Positions 37,732 to 47,203 of a stretch of DNA of 64,000 nt are shown here, one piece after another. Under the pieces are notes generated by a model. It did no database searches. It was not told where the DNA came from and saw only the letters and a list, made by a program, of their open reading frames with translations. This stretch comes from Ferrovibrio xuzhouensis (GTDB lineage Bacteria > Pseudomonadota > Alphaproteobacteria > Ferrovibrionales > Ferrovibrionaceae): the NCBI RefSeq assembly GCF_042648965.1, contig NZ_JBHRYJ010000001.1, forward strand, positions 620,001 to 684,000, in the 5' to 3' direction. Positions within the stretch are counted from its first letter, which is position 1. Each line of letters opens with the position of its first letter. Made by a program: the position numbers and the translations under genes.

Positions 37732-38160
37732 TCAGCCGAGCCAGTCGCGCGATTTTTCGATCACCCGGGCGGTTTCCGCCCAGGTCTCGAGGCTGCCGAG
37801 GTCTTCCGGTGCCACCCAGGCGACAGCGGCCGCATCATCCCCCGCCACCGCCTCGCCGGCGATCCAGCGGGCGGCGTAGTCGATGATGGTGAAATGATAC
37901 AGCACCCGCCCGGCGGCGTCGCGGCGCACCGAATCGATCACCTCGACCAGGCCGAGCAGCTCGATCTCGACTCCGGTCTCCTCGGCGATCTCGCGCCGCA
38001 CACCCTCGGCCACCGTCTCACCCACCAGTTGCAGGCCACCCGGCAGACTCCAGATCCCCTCGCCCGGCGGCCGGCCGCGCCTGACCATCAGCACCCGGCC
38101 GTCCTTCCAGACGATGGCACCAAGCCCGACCAGCGGCTGATCCGGATATTCACGCGACAT
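37732..38160 (-). CDS. Nudix hydrolase
   Basis: This 142-residue protein has a complete Nudix box: GLQLVGE followed by seven residues and REIAEETGV, matching Gx5Ex7REUxEExGU. Nudix enzymes hydrolyse nucleoside diphosphates linked to another group; the exact substrate is unknown. The preceding AIVWKDGRVLMVRRGRPP and GIWSLPGG are typical of MutT/ADP-ribose-type members. The start at 38160 follows GGAGG and excludes an upstream extension that overlaps the kinase promoter. It is divergent from the CHASE3 kinase. Confidence 0.9.
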   Translation of the reverse strand: MSREYPDQPLVGLGAIVWKDGRVLMVRRGRPPGEGIWSLPGGLQLVGETVAEGVRREIAEETGVEIELLGLVEVIDSVRRDAAGRVLYHFTIIDYAARWIAGEAVAGDDAAAVAWVAPEDLGSLETWAETARVIEKSRDWLG

Positions 38161-38276
38161 GCTGTCCTCCCTGTACCGGCCTGTTCCGGCCCGCAGCCGG
38201 CAAGCGATGCGAATACAATTGATTAGCATACTGATTTTGGCAATGTTGATGCTTCTCCTCACGCCGGTGCGCCAGC

Positions 38277-39806
38277 ATGCTGAGACCCACTGCCCGTTCG
38301 CCGCTCCAGCTCGCCCTGCTGATGGCCGGTTTCGCGGTCATCGCGGTGACCAGCATCAGCTCGATCTGGCTGACCGACCGGATCAACGGCGTGTCGGATG
38401 AAGTCGCCCACAGCCTGCAGGTCAACGCCGCGCTGGTCACCTATATCGCTGCCCTGCGGCGCGCCGAGAGCGGCCAGCGTGGCTATCTGGTCACCGGCCG
38501 GCAGAGCTATCTCGACGACTACCGGATCGGCCTGCAGCGGAACCGCGAGATCGGCGAACAGCTGGCCGGCCTGATCGCCGAGGATCCGCCGCAGCGCGAG
38601 CAGTTCCTGCAGCTGCAGCCGCTGGTGCATCAGAAACTGGTCGAGCTCGAGCGCGTCGTCGCCATGAAAGAAGCCGGCCAGGGCGTCTCTGCCCTGGCGC
38701 TGCTGGAGACCGACGAAGGCCTGCGGGTGATGAACGAGATCTCCGGCATCATCCGCGGCATGCTCGACGAGGAGATGCAGGCCTCGGACAACAGCCAGCG
38801 CCTTGTCGACCGCTTGAACCCGATCCTGTTCATCGTCAATTTTGCCGGCAGCCTGACCATCGCCGCACTGGCCATCCTCGCCCTGCGGCTGATCCGCCGC
38901 AACAGCCGCGACCTGCTGTCGGCGCATGCCGCACTGGAACAATCCGCCGACCGGCTGGCCCTGGCCAACCGCGCGCTCGAGCAGGCCAACACCAATCTGG
39001 AGCATCGCGTGGCGGAACGGACCGCCGACCTCAGCGAGGCCAACGAGGAAATCCAGCGCTTCGCCTTCGTGGTCAGCCATGACATGCGCACGCCGCTGGT
39101 CAACGTGATGGGTTTCACCGGCGAGATCGAGGCGCTGAAGGAGGAAATCTTTGCCGGTCTTCCGGCCGATGATCCGGCCCGGCAGCGCCAGAAGACCGAA
39201 CTCGGCGAGGCCATCGGCTTCATCAAGGCCTCGATCGGCAAGATGGATCGCCTGATCAATGCCGTACTGCGGCTGTCGCGGGCCGGCCAGCGCGAATTCC
39301 ATCCGCAGGAGATCGACCTGCGCAGCCTGCTCCGTGGCCTGGCCGACCAGTTCGCCCATCGCGCCCAGGCGGCAGACTGCCGGATCGAGATCGACGACCT
39401 GCCGCAGATCGTCAGCGACCGGCTGGCCATCGAGCAGATCTTCTCCAACCTGCTCGACAATGCAGTAAAATATCTCCGGCCTGGCGTTGCGGGTGAGATC
39501 ACGATCCGCGCCGAGGACGCGGCCGATACGGTGGCGATCCGGGTCGGCGACAACGGGCGCGGCATCGATCCGCGCGATCACGAGCGCATCTTTGAATTGT
39601 TTCGCCGCTCCGGCGATCCCGACCAGCCGGGCGAAGGCATCGGCCTCGCCCATGTCCGCATCGTGGTGCGCCGGATCGGCGGCAGCATCAGGGTCAGCAG
39701 CACGCCGGCCACCGGCACGATTTTTACCGTTACTTTACCAAAACAGTGGAAAGCATATCCCGAAGCATCAGGACGCGTGCCTGAGAGGGACAGAATCGAT
39801 GCCTGA
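38277..39806 (+). CDS. CHASE3-domain histidine kinase
   Basis: This 509-residue membrane kinase has TM1 at about 11-33, a periplasmic CHASE3 domain to about 180 (with RRAESGQRGYLVTG, its hallmark) and TM2 at 184-205. A coiled coil (212-258) leads to HisKA with FVVSHDMRTPLVNVMGF, phospho-acceptor H268. The ATPase has NLLDNAVKYL, VGDNGRGID and GEGIGLAHV. Such kinases without a PAS domain often work with single-domain response regulators. The downstream regulator gene overlaps this one by 8 bp. Confidence 0.93.
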   Translation: MLRPTARSPLQLALLMAGFAVIAVTSISSIWLTDRINGVSDEVAHSLQVNAALVTYIAALRRAESGQRGYLVTGRQSYLDDYRIGLQRNREIGEQLAGLIAEDPPQREQFLQLQPLVHQKLVELERVVAMKEAGQGVSALALLETDEGLRVMNEISGIIRGMLDEEMQASDNSQRLVDRLNPILFIVNFAGSLTIAALAILALRLIRRNSRDLLSAHAALEQSADRLALANRALEQANTNLEHRVAERTADLSEANEEIQRFAFVVSHDMRTPLVNVMGFTGEIEALKEEIFAGLPADDPARQRQKTELGEAIGFIKASIGKMDRLINAVLRLSRAGQREFHPQEIDLRSLLRGLADQFAHRAQAADCRIEIDDLPQIVSDRLAIEQIFSNLLDNAVKYLRPGVAGEITIRAEDAADTVAIRVGDNGRGIDPRDHERIFELFRRSGDPDQPGEGIGLAHVRIVVRRIGGSIRVSSTPATGTIFTVTLPKQWKAYPEASGRVPERDRIDA

Positions 39807-40245
39807 GCAGCAGCCCGTGACCATCGTGATGATCGAGGATGACGAGGGTCATGCCCGCCTGATCGAGAAGAACATCCGGCGCGCCGGCGTCAACAACGAA
39901 ATCGTGCCGTTCACTGCGGGCGAGCCGGCACTGCAATACCTGCTCGGTGCCGATGGCAACGGTGCCGGCCATCGGCACGAAGCGACGCTGATCCTGCTCG
40001 ACCTCAACCTGCCCGACATGCAGGGCACCGAAATCCTGCGCCGCGTGAAGGCAAGCCCCGGCATGAAGCTGGCGCCGGTGGTGATCCTGACCACCACCGA
40101 CGACGAAAAGGAAATCCAGAACTGCTATGCGCTGGGCTGCAACGTCTACATCACCAAGCCGGTGAACTACGAGAATTTCGCCCAGGCGATCCGCGCGCTC
40201 GGCCTGTTCTTCACCGTGATGCAGGTGCCCGAGAACGGCCACTAG
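39799..40245 (+). CDS. Single-domain response regulator (Rcp1-like)
   Basis: This 148-residue protein is a lone receiver domain. The acidic pocket is E13, D14 and D15, the phospho-acceptor is D68 in LILLDLNLPD, a Thr lies in VILTTTDD and the lysine in ITKPVNYENF. Its slightly long loops and MIEDDEGHARLIEKNI start resemble cyanobacterial phytochrome regulators (Rcp1). With no output domain it would pass phosphate or bind a partner. It overlaps the upstream kinase gene, so the two are partners. Confidence 0.93.
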   Translation: MPEQQPVTIVMIEDDEGHARLIEKNIRRAGVNNEIVPFTAGEPALQYLLGADGNGAGHRHEATLILLDLNLPDMQGTEILRRVKASPGMKLAPVVILTTTDDEKEIQNCYALGCNVYITKPVNYENFAQAIRALGLFFTVMQVPENGH

Positions 40246-40259
40246 GCGGCTGCCAGACA

Positions 40260-40293
40260 AAACGGCCGCGCAGGTTGCCCCACGCGGCCGTTT
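40260..40293. terminator. Bidirectional terminator hairpin
   Basis: AAACGGCCGCG (40260-40270) pairs perfectly with CGCGGCCGTTT (40283-40293) over a 12-nt loop, an 11-bp stem between the convergent response-regulator and molybdopterin-subunit genes. A-rich bases on the left and T bases on the right arm let it serve both strands. Confidence 0.75.
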
Positions 40294-40311
40294 GCGGTTC
40301 TGCGGTCCGGT

Positions 40312-42645
40312 TTATTCGGCGGCCAGCGCCGCGGCCCCGTTGAGCAGGTCCCATACCTTCTGCGGCGTCGCCGGCATGTCGACATGGGTAATGCCGGCCG
40401 GCAGCAGCGCGTCGGCCAGTGCGTTCATCGTCGCCGGCGCCGAGCCCACCGCACCCGCCTCGCCGGCGCCCTTGACGCCGAGCGGATTGGTCTTGCACGG
40501 CACCTCGCAGAGGATCACCTCGATCTCCGGGAAATCGTCGGCCCGCGGCATGCAGTAATCGGTGAAGGTGCCGGTCAGCAGCTGGCCGTCATCGTCATAA
40601 ACCACGCTTTCATACAGCGCCTGGCCGACGCCCTGCACCACGCCGCCATGGATCTGGCCCTTGACGATGGTCGGGTTGATCACCCGGCCCATGTCGTCGG
40701 CGACCACGTAGCGCACCACCGTGGTGATGCCGGTGGCCGGATCGACCTCCAGCTCGCAGACATGGCAGCCGTTCGGGAAGGTGATCGCCTGCACCTGCCA
40801 GTCGGCCACGGTATCGAGACCGCCAGTCTGCCCGGCGGCGACACCGGCCCGCTTGCGGGCCTCCTGCGCCACCTCGGCAATGCCGACGCCACGGTCGGTG
40901 CCGGCCACCGCAAAGCGGCCGGCGACGAATTCGATGTCGCCCTGCGCGGTTTCCAGCATCTCGGCAGCGACCGCCTTGCCCTTCTCGATCACGCCGTCAT
41001 TGGCCTTGAGGATGGCGCCGCCCTCGGAATACAGCGAACGCGCACCGCCGGTGCCGCCGCCGGTGGGGATCGCGTCGCTGTCGCCCTGGCGGATGCGCAC
41101 CTTGTCGAAATCGACACCAAGCTGCTCGGCGACGATCTGGGTATAGGCGGTCTCGTGGCCCTGTCCGGTCGACTGGGTGCCGACATAGACCTCGACGATA
41201 CCGTCCTCGAGGAAACGCACTTCGGCGCGTTCACTCGGTGCGCCGCCGGTCGCCTCGAGGTAATAGGCCATACCGATACCGCGCAGCATGCCGCGCTTCC
41301 TGGCTTCCGCACGGCGCGTCTCGAAACCGTCCCAGTCGATCGCCTTCAGCGCCGTGTTGGCGGTATTCTCGAATTCGCCGGAATCATAGGTCAGGCCCAT
41401 GGCGCTGGTCCACGGGAAGGCCGAGGGCGGGATGAAGTTCTGCTTGCGTAGCGCCGAACGCTCGACGCCGAGTTCGCGCGCCGCCTTGTCGATCAGGCGC
41501 TCCATCAGGTAGTTCGATTCCGGCCGGCCGGCGCCGCGATAGGCATCGACCGGCACGGTGTTGGTGAACACGCCCTCGACATGGGCATGCACCGCCTGGA
41601 AGCGATAGACCGAGGACAGCACCTTGGTGCCGGCCATGGTCGGGATCATCGGCGCATAGGTCGACAGATAGGCGCCCATATCGGCGATGTTATAGGTGCG
41701 CAGCGCCAGGAAGTTGTTGTCCTTGTCGAGCGCCAGTTCGCCATGGGTCAGGTTGGCGCGGCCATGGGTATCGGTCAGGAAGGCTTCCGACCGCTCCGAG
41801 GTCCACTTCACCGGCCGGCCGAGCGCGCGGGCGGCGAACATGGTCAGCACCTGTTCGGGGTAGATGAAGATCTTCATGCCGAAGCCGCCGCCGACATCGC
41901 TGGTGATGACATGCAGGCTCGATGGCTCGACGCCGAGGATCTTCGACAGCACGTTCTTCTGCACCCAGACGCCCTGGGTCGGCACATAAAGCGTGAAGCG
42001 GCCGGTGGCGGCGTCGAAAGCAGCCAGCGAGACGCGCGCCTCCATCGAGGCGACGATGACACGGTTGTTCTCGATGGTGATCTTCACGACCCTGGCGGCC
42101 GAAGCGAACAGCGCGTCGGCTTTTTCCTTGTTGCCGACCTCCCAGTCGAAGGCGCGGTTGTTCGGCGCCTCCGGCCAGATCTGCGGTTGGCCGGCATCCA
42201 TCGTGGTGGCGAGATGGGCGGCGGCCGGCAGCGGGTCGTAATCGACCTCGATCAACTCGGCAGCATCACGGGCCTGGACCTGGGTTTCGGCCACCACGAA
42301 GGCCACCGGGTCGCCGACATGGCGCACCGCACCGTCGGCAAGCGTCGGCCGCGCCGGATCGGCACGCAGGGATCCGTCGCGGTTCTTCAGCGGGATCATG
42401 CAAGGCAGGTTGCCGATGCCGGCCGTCTTCAGGTCGGCCACGGTATAGACCGCCAGCACGCCCGGCGCCGCCTTGGCGGCCGTCGTGTCGATCGAACGGA
42501 TTTTCGCATGGGCATGGGGCGAGCGCAGCACCACGCCGACGGCTTGGTTGGGCAGGGAAATGTCATCGGTATAGCGGCCGGCACCGGTGATGAAACGCTG
42601 GTCTTCCACGCGGCGAACCGGCTGGCTCTGGCCGAACTTGGTCAT
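40312..42645 (-). CDS. Xanthine dehydrogenase family molybdopterin-binding subunit
   Basis: This 777-residue protein is the large, molybdenum-cofactor-binding subunit of the xanthine oxidase/CO dehydrogenase family. The substrate-loop motif is VDAYRGAGRPE rather than the AYRCSFR of true CO dehydrogenase, so it is a form II-type or aldehyde-type enzyme. The catalytic glutamate is in GVKGAGEAGAVGS. The cofactor region has STGQGHETAYTQI and GGFGMK. No FAD or iron-sulfur subunit is visible within 20 kb on either side. The start at 42645 follows an AAAGGA site and excludes an upstream extension. Confidence 0.92.
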   Translation of the reverse strand: MTKFGQSQPVRRVEDQRFITGAGRYTDDISLPNQAVGVVLRSPHAHAKIRSIDTTAAKAAPGVLAVYTVADLKTAGIGNLPCMIPLKNRDGSLRADPARPTLADGAVRHVGDPVAFVVAETQVQARDAAELIEVDYDPLPAAAHLATTMDAGQPQIWPEAPNNRAFDWEVGNKEKADALFASAARVVKITIENNRVIVASMEARVSLAAFDAATGRFTLYVPTQGVWVQKNVLSKILGVEPSSLHVITSDVGGGFGMKIFIYPEQVLTMFAARALGRPVKWTSERSEAFLTDTHGRANLTHGELALDKDNNFLALRTYNIADMGAYLSTYAPMIPTMAGTKVLSSVYRFQAVHAHVEGVFTNTVPVDAYRGAGRPESNYLMERLIDKAARELGVERSALRKQNFIPPSAFPWTSAMGLTYDSGEFENTANTALKAIDWDGFETRRAEARKRGMLRGIGMAYYLEATGGAPSERAEVRFLEDGIVEVYVGTQSTGQGHETAYTQIVAEQLGVDFDKVRIRQGDSDAIPTGGGTGGARSLYSEGGAILKANDGVIEKGKAVAAEMLETAQGDIEFVAGRFAVAGTDRGVGIAEVAQEARKRAGVAAGQTGGLDTVADWQVQAITFPNGCHVCELEVDPATGITTVVRYVVADDMGRVINPTIVKGQIHGGVVQGVGQALYESVVYDDDGQLLTGTFTDYCMPRADDFPEIEVILCEVPCKTNPLGVKGAGEAGAVGSAPATMNALADALLPAGITHVDMPATPQKVWDLLNGAAALAAE

Positions 42646-42844
42646 CGGGGGCGTCCTTTCGGGAGACGGCTGTCTGGCAGGCTGGGGGCCAAGGAATGAA
42701 CCTGGGGAAACGATCCTGGGGAAATGATAGGGAGTCCGGCGGGGGGTTTTCAACCCGCCGGTTACAGATCATTGCCGGGGTACATTTTCCGGCCGGACAG
42801 AAATCGCACCCACCGCATTGGTCACCTGGAGGGAACCCACCCGG

Positions 42845-44131
42845 TCAGGGGCCATAGGCCCGCAGCGAGCGGTAGCTCCAGAACGGGAGCGCCCCCATCA
42901 GCACGCAGAAACCGGAAAACAGGAAAACCGCGGTATAGCCGCCGGTCCAGTCGTGCAGCAGGGCGCCGATGAAGGTGCCGAGCGACACGCCCACTCCGGA
43001 ACCGACCATGATGGTGCCGAAAATCGCCCCGAAGCGGCGCCCTTTGAAAATCAATGCGGCGGTGGCGCCGATCATTGGTCCGCGGGCGCCGAAGGACAGC
43101 CCGACCAGCAGCACGAACAGCGACATGAACACCATATTCTGGTGCGCCTTGAGCGCCCAGAGCGCGGCCAGTCCGGCCAGGCTGAAGGCATAGGAGATGG
43201 CGGCCGAGGCATGGCGGCCGATGCGACCGTCGGCCCAGGCGAAGCCGATGATGCCGATCGGGGTCAGCACGCCGATCAGGCCATAGATCGAGGCGGCCTG
43301 CAGCGGCGGGTAGCCGAGTTCGATCAGATAAGCGACTGCCTGTACCATGACCGAGAACATCCCGGCGCTGGTGAACAGGAACACCGAAGCCAGGCCCCAG
43401 AAGGCGGTGGTGCGCATGGCCGACAGCACCGTCCATTCGTCGCCCGGCAGGCCGTCGGCGCGCACCAGCGGCGGCGGCGCGGCGATGCGGCCGGCCTGCG
43501 CCTGCGGCCAGCGCACCAGCAGCAGCAGCGGGCTGAGCAGCACGACGATGCCGGCCATGCTGGCATAGGCCACGCGCCAGCCGCCGGTATCGATCAGCAG
43601 CTGGGCCAGCGGCACCAGCAGCAGCGAGCCGACGCCGAGGCCGGCATAGACCACGCTCATGGCGCGCGACAGCGCCGCCCCCTCGAACCAGCGCGCCAGC
43701 AGCGCCGAATGCGGCGCATTGCCAAGCGAGGCGGCCGCGCCGCCGACGCCAAGCCCGATAAACAGGTAGAGCTGCCACAGGGTGCCGCTCAGCGATGCCA
43801 GCGCCAGACCGCTGGCGAGGAACAGGAAGCCGCCGATATAGAGCCGCAGCGGCCCGAAGCGGTCGAAGCAGTAACCGGCGAGCGGCGCGCCAAAGCCGGC
43901 GATCAGCATCTGCACCGAATAGATCGCCGCCACGGCGGCACGGTCGGTCTTGAAATCCTCGGTCAGCGCCAGCAGGAAGGTGGCGAAGGTCTCACCCATG
44001 CCGCGCGACAGGGCATTCAACCCGAAGCACAGGCCGACCAGGACGATGGCGGCCTTGGCGGGCGTGCGGCCGGCAGACGCGGGACTGGCAGACGCGGGAC
44101 TGGCGGCAGGTTCTGGTCCGTCCTCCGGCAT
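42845..44131 (-). CDS. MFS transporter
   Basis: This 428-residue protein has twelve hydrophobic helices and the major-facilitator loop GYCFDRFGPLRLYIGG between helices 2 and 3. The N-terminus has the imperfect repeat PASASPASA. The substrate is unknown; monocarboxylate or oxalate-formate-type members look similar. It starts 4 bp after the stop of an acyl-CoA dehydrogenase gene, so it may move an acid that the enzyme helps to degrade. Confidence 0.87.
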   Translation of the reverse strand: MPEDGPEPAASPASASPASAGRTPAKAAIVLVGLCFGLNALSRGMGETFATFLLALTEDFKTDRAAVAAIYSVQMLIAGFGAPLAGYCFDRFGPLRLYIGGFLFLASGLALASLSGTLWQLYLFIGLGVGGAAASLGNAPHSALLARWFEGAALSRAMSVVYAGLGVGSLLLVPLAQLLIDTGGWRVAYASMAGIVVLLSPLLLLVRWPQAQAGRIAAPPPLVRADGLPGDEWTVLSAMRTTAFWGLASVFLFTSAGMFSVMVQAVAYLIELGYPPLQAASIYGLIGVLTPIGIIGFAWADGRIGRHASAAISYAFSLAGLAALWALKAHQNMVFMSLFVLLVGLSFGARGPMIGATAALIFKGRRFGAIFGTIMVGSGVGVSLGTFIGALLHDWTGGYTAVFLFSGFCVLMGALPFWSYRSLRAYGP

Positions 44132-44135
44132 CGGC

Positions 44136-45296
44136 TCAGTCCGCCGCGCCGGCTGCGGCCTGCTTCAGCATCTGCCGGGCGATGACGATCTGCTGGATCT
44201 GGCTGGTGCCCTCGTAGAGACGGAACAGGCGGACGTCGCGGTAGAAGCGCTCGACGGCGTAATCCTGGATATAGCCCGAGCCGCCATGTACCTGCACGGC
44301 GCGGTCGGCGACGCGGCCGACCATTTCGGAGGCGAAATACTTGCAGCAGGAGGCTTCCATCGAGACATTCTCGCCGACACTGTAGCGCCGGGCCGCGTCG
44401 CGGATCATGCAGCGTGCGGCATAGGCTTCGGTGCGGCTGTCGGCCAGCATGGCCTGGACCAGCTGGAACTCGGCGATCGGCTGGCCGAACTGTTTGCGGT
44501 CGCGGGCATAGGCCACCGCCTCGTGGATCAGCCGCTCGGCGGCGCCGACGCACATGGCCGAGATATGCAGCCGCCCCCGGTCGAGCACTTTCATCGCCGT
44601 CTTGAAGCCCTGCCCCTCGCGGCCACCGATGATATTCGCCGCCGGCACCTTCACGTTGTCGAAAATCACGTCGGCGGTATGCGAGCCGCGCTGGCCCATC
44701 TTGCGGTCATGCTTGCCGATGGAGATGCCCGGCGTGTTCGCCTCGACGATGAAGGCCGTCACCCCGCCGGCGCCCTTGTTGGCCGGATCGGTGCGCGCCA
44801 TCAGGGTGAACACGCCGGCATGCGGCGCATTGGTGATGAAGCGCTTGGTGCCGTTGACGACGTAATGGTCGCCCTGGCGTTCGGCGCGGGTCCTGACGCT
44901 GGCCGCATCCGAACCGGCCTCGGGCTCGGTCAGCGCGAAGCTGGAGATCACTTCGCCGCTGGCCAGTTTCGGCAGCCAGGTCTGCTTCTGCTCCGGCGTG
45001 CCGTCGATCAGGATGCCCTGGCTGCCGATGCCGACATTGGTGCCGAACATGCTGCGGAAGGCCGGCGAGGTCCAGCCCAGTTCGAAGACCAGCTCGACCT
45101 CTTCCGCAAGGGCAAGGCCGAGACCGCCGTATTCCTCGGGGATCGACAGGCCGAACAGGCCCATCCCGGCAAATTCGCCGCGGATTTCGTCGGGGATGCG
45201 GTCGTCGTCGGCGACCTGCTGTTCCAGCGGCACCAGCCGCTCGCGTACGAAGCGTCGCAGCACCTGCCGCGTCTGCTCAAGCGTTTCCGTGTCCAT
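44136..45296 (-). CDS. Acyl-CoA dehydrogenase
   Basis: This 386-residue FAD enzyme introduces a double bond in acyl-CoA. ALTEPEAGSDAASV and FITNAPHAGVF are the FAD and substrate motifs. GGSGYIQDYAVERFYRDVR follows, and the catalytic glutamate is in LYEGTSQIQ. The ATG at 45296 is preferred; a GTG five codons upstream (45311) lacks a ribosome-binding site. It is followed closely by the MFS gene and is separate from the larger beta-oxidation block. Confidence 0.92.
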   Translation of the reverse strand: MDTETLEQTRQVLRRFVRERLVPLEQQVADDDRIPDEIRGEFAGMGLFGLSIPEEYGGLGLALAEEVELVFELGWTSPAFRSMFGTNVGIGSQGILIDGTPEQKQTWLPKLASGEVISSFALTEPEAGSDAASVRTRAERQGDHYVVNGTKRFITNAPHAGVFTLMARTDPANKGAGGVTAFIVEANTPGISIGKHDRKMGQRGSHTADVIFDNVKVPAANIIGGREGQGFKTAMKVLDRGRLHISAMCVGAAERLIHEAVAYARDRKQFGQPIAEFQLVQAMLADSRTEAYAARCMIRDAARRYSVGENVSMEASCCKYFASEMVGRVADRAVQVHGGSGYIQDYAVERFYRDVRLFRLYEGTSQIQQIVIARQMLKQAAAGAAD

Positions 45297-45313
45297 GGTC
45301 GTTTTCTTCACTC

Positions 45314-45333
45314 TGCCGCAAGGGTCTGCGGCA
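45314..45333 (-). promoter_or_regulatory. Inverted repeat before acyl-CoA dehydrogenase
   Basis: TGCCGCA (45314-45320) and TGCGGCA (45327-45333) form a perfect 7-bp inverted repeat with a 6-bp spacer. It lies between the TIGR02186 gene stop and the acyl-CoA dehydrogenase start. It could be an operator or the stem of a terminator for the upstream gene. Confidence 0.4.
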
Positions 45334-45372
45334 AGATTGGCACAACCGCCGCGGCCGGAAAAGCCGGCAGCC

Positions 45373-46170
45373 TCAGTTCTTGCGCAGCAGCACCGCCGCC
45401 AGCCAGCCGGCCAGCATGGCGGTCAGCACGGCGACGAGACCGTAGGCGGCCGGTGCCTGCCGCGAGAAATCATAGATTTCCTGCTCGATGCCCTGCTTGT
45501 CGATGAACAGCGGGCTCGACTGCGCGGCGATGATACGGTCGTCGCGGATCAGGTAGACCTCGGCCTGGTAAGTGCCGACCGGCGCCGTCGCCGGGAAGCT
45601 GATCGCAGTGCGGAACAGCTTGGGGCCGAGGAAGTCGACGCCGCCGACGCTCTGGTGATACAGCCCCTCGTAGCCTTTCTGGCGGATCAGCGCTTTGCGG
45701 AATTCGTCGACATCCTCGACGATGCCGCTGCCGACAAAGCGGAACCGCAGGCCGCCGAGCCCGATCTGCAGGCGCTGCAGCAGGGTCTCCGGTGCGATCT
45801 CGGCCAGCGGCTTGGTGCTGGTGACAGCATAAAAGGCCGGCACGCCGTCAAACGTGGCGGAACGCCGGGTCAGCCACAGGCCGAAGGTCGATTCCTTGCG
45901 CCGCACCACCGCGGTGCTGGTCGGCCCGCGCACCACCACGATGATATCGCCCGGCTCGTCGATGGCCCCAAACAAAAGCAGGTCGGTGCCGGTAAAGTTG
46001 GAGGTGATGGCGATCAGATGCGACGACAGGTCGGTGATCAGCGGAGAATCGGCCGGTGCCGGACCCCGTGTCTGCGTCGCGCCGCGGGTTTGCGCCGAAG
46101 CCGGCGGCGACGCGACCAGCGGGGCGGCCAGCAGCGCGAGCAGCAGGACCAAGCGATATTGCCGCATCAT
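45373..46170 (-). CDS. TIGR02186 family membrane-anchored protein
   Basis: This 265-residue protein matches the alphaproteobacterial family TIGR02186. A signal peptide (hydrophobic 6-22, ending near ASAQT) is followed by a periplasmic beta-rich domain (LSSHLIAITSNFTGTDLLLFG, VVVRGPTSTAVVRRKE). A C-terminal transmembrane helix (about 242-262) with RKN at the end anchors it. It overlaps the upstream TauE-type gene as ATGATGA. The two families travel together, so it may be an accessory to the permease. Function is unknown. Confidence 0.87.
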   Translation of the reverse strand: MMRQYRLVLLLALLAAPLVASPPASAQTRGATQTRGPAPADSPLITDLSSHLIAITSNFTGTDLLLFGAIDEPGDIIVVVRGPTSTAVVRRKESTFGLWLTRRSATFDGVPAFYAVTSTKPLAEIAPETLLQRLQIGLGGLRFRFVGSGIVEDVDEFRKALIRQKGYEGLYHQSVGGVDFLGPKLFRTAISFPATAPVGTYQAEVYLIRDDRIIAAQSSPLFIDKQGIEQEIYDFSRQAPAAYGLVAVLTAMLAGWLAAVLLRKN

Positions 46171-47099
46171 CGCTGCGACCCCGCTTCGAGGAAATAGACG
46201 TCGTCGGGCGGGATAACAAGCTGGGTGGCGAGCACCACCGCCACGGCCAGCACCACGGCGGCCAGCAGGCCGCGGATCTGCTCGCCGCGCAGGCGTGCGC
46301 CATGGCGCACGCCATATTGCGCACCGACCACCGACCCCATCACCAGCAGCAGCACCAGGGTCAGGTCGACGGTCTGGGTCGAGATTGCGTGCAGCATGGT
46401 GACGTTGGCGGTAACAAAAATGATCTGCACCAGCGAGGTGCCGATCACCACCGCGGTCGGCATGCCGAGCAGGTAGATCATCGCCGGCACCAGCATGAAG
46501 CCGGCGCCGACGCCCATGATGGCGGCGAGGATACCGACCACGAAGCCAAGCGCGACCGGCAGCAGCGCGCTGACATAGAGCTGCGACTTGCGGAACCGCA
46601 GCTTGAACGGCAGCACGCGGATCCACGGATGATCGTGCATGCGCCGGCGCCGCATGGGCGGTTGCACGGCACCGCCGCGGCTGCGCCAGAACAGGCGGAT
46701 GCTGTCGGTCATCATCAGGCTGCCGATCAGGCCGAGAATGACGACATAGGACAGCGCAATCACCGCATCGAGCTGGCCGATGCGCTTGAGCACCGAGAAG
46801 AGATAGGCGCCGAAGGCCGAGCCGGCGAGGCCGCCGATCAGCAGCACACCGCCCATCTTGAAATCGACATTGCCCTTGCGCCAGTGGGCGTAGACCGCCG
46901 AGACGCTGGAGGCGACCACCTGGTTAGCCGAGGCGGCCACCGCCACCGGCGGCGGCACGCCGATGAAGATCAGCAGCGGCGTCAGCAGGAAGCCGCCGCC
47001 GACGCCGAACAGGCCGGACAGATAGCCGACCGCCGCCCCGAGGCCGAGTGGCAGCCAGAGGCTGACCGACATCTCAGCGATGGGGAGGTAGATCTGCAT
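46167..47099 (-). CDS. TSUP (TauE/SafE) family permease
   Basis: This 310-residue protein is a TauE/SafE-type membrane permease. About eight hydrophobic segments form two related halves, each with the glycine-rich motif: GYLSGLFGVGGGFLLTPLL near 25-43 and GILAAIMGVGAGFMLVPAMI in the second half. A basic loop around 148-160 (PPMRRRRMHD) separates them. Members export sulfite, sulfoacetate or other organosulfonates. The downstream TIGR02186 gene is translationally coupled. Confidence 0.92.
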   Translation of the reverse strand: MQIYLPIAEMSVSLWLPLGLGAAVGYLSGLFGVGGGFLLTPLLIFIGVPPPVAVAASANQVVASSVSAVYAHWRKGNVDFKMGGVLLIGGLAGSAFGAYLFSVLKRIGQLDAVIALSYVVILGLIGSLMMTDSIRLFWRSRGGAVQPPMRRRRMHDHPWIRVLPFKLRFRKSQLYVSALLPVALGFVVGILAAIMGVGAGFMLVPAMIYLLGMPTAVVIGTSLVQIIFVTANVTMLHAISTQTVDLTLVLLLVMGSVVGAQYGVRHGARLRGEQIRGLLAAVVLAVAVVLATQLVIPPDDVYFLEAGSQR

Positions 47100-47203
47100 A
47101 ACCGGGAACCGGACCCTGACTGAAGCTAAGGAAAAAGCGGACGGAACCGCCGCGGCAATGGAAAGCTACAATGCCGCGACAAGGGTTGCGATTTCGTGAC
47201 CGG

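Noticed and set aside
40312..42645. True carbon monoxide dehydrogenase large subunit
   Set aside because: The active-site loop is AYRGAGRPE, not AYRCSFR, and the other two subunits are absent.
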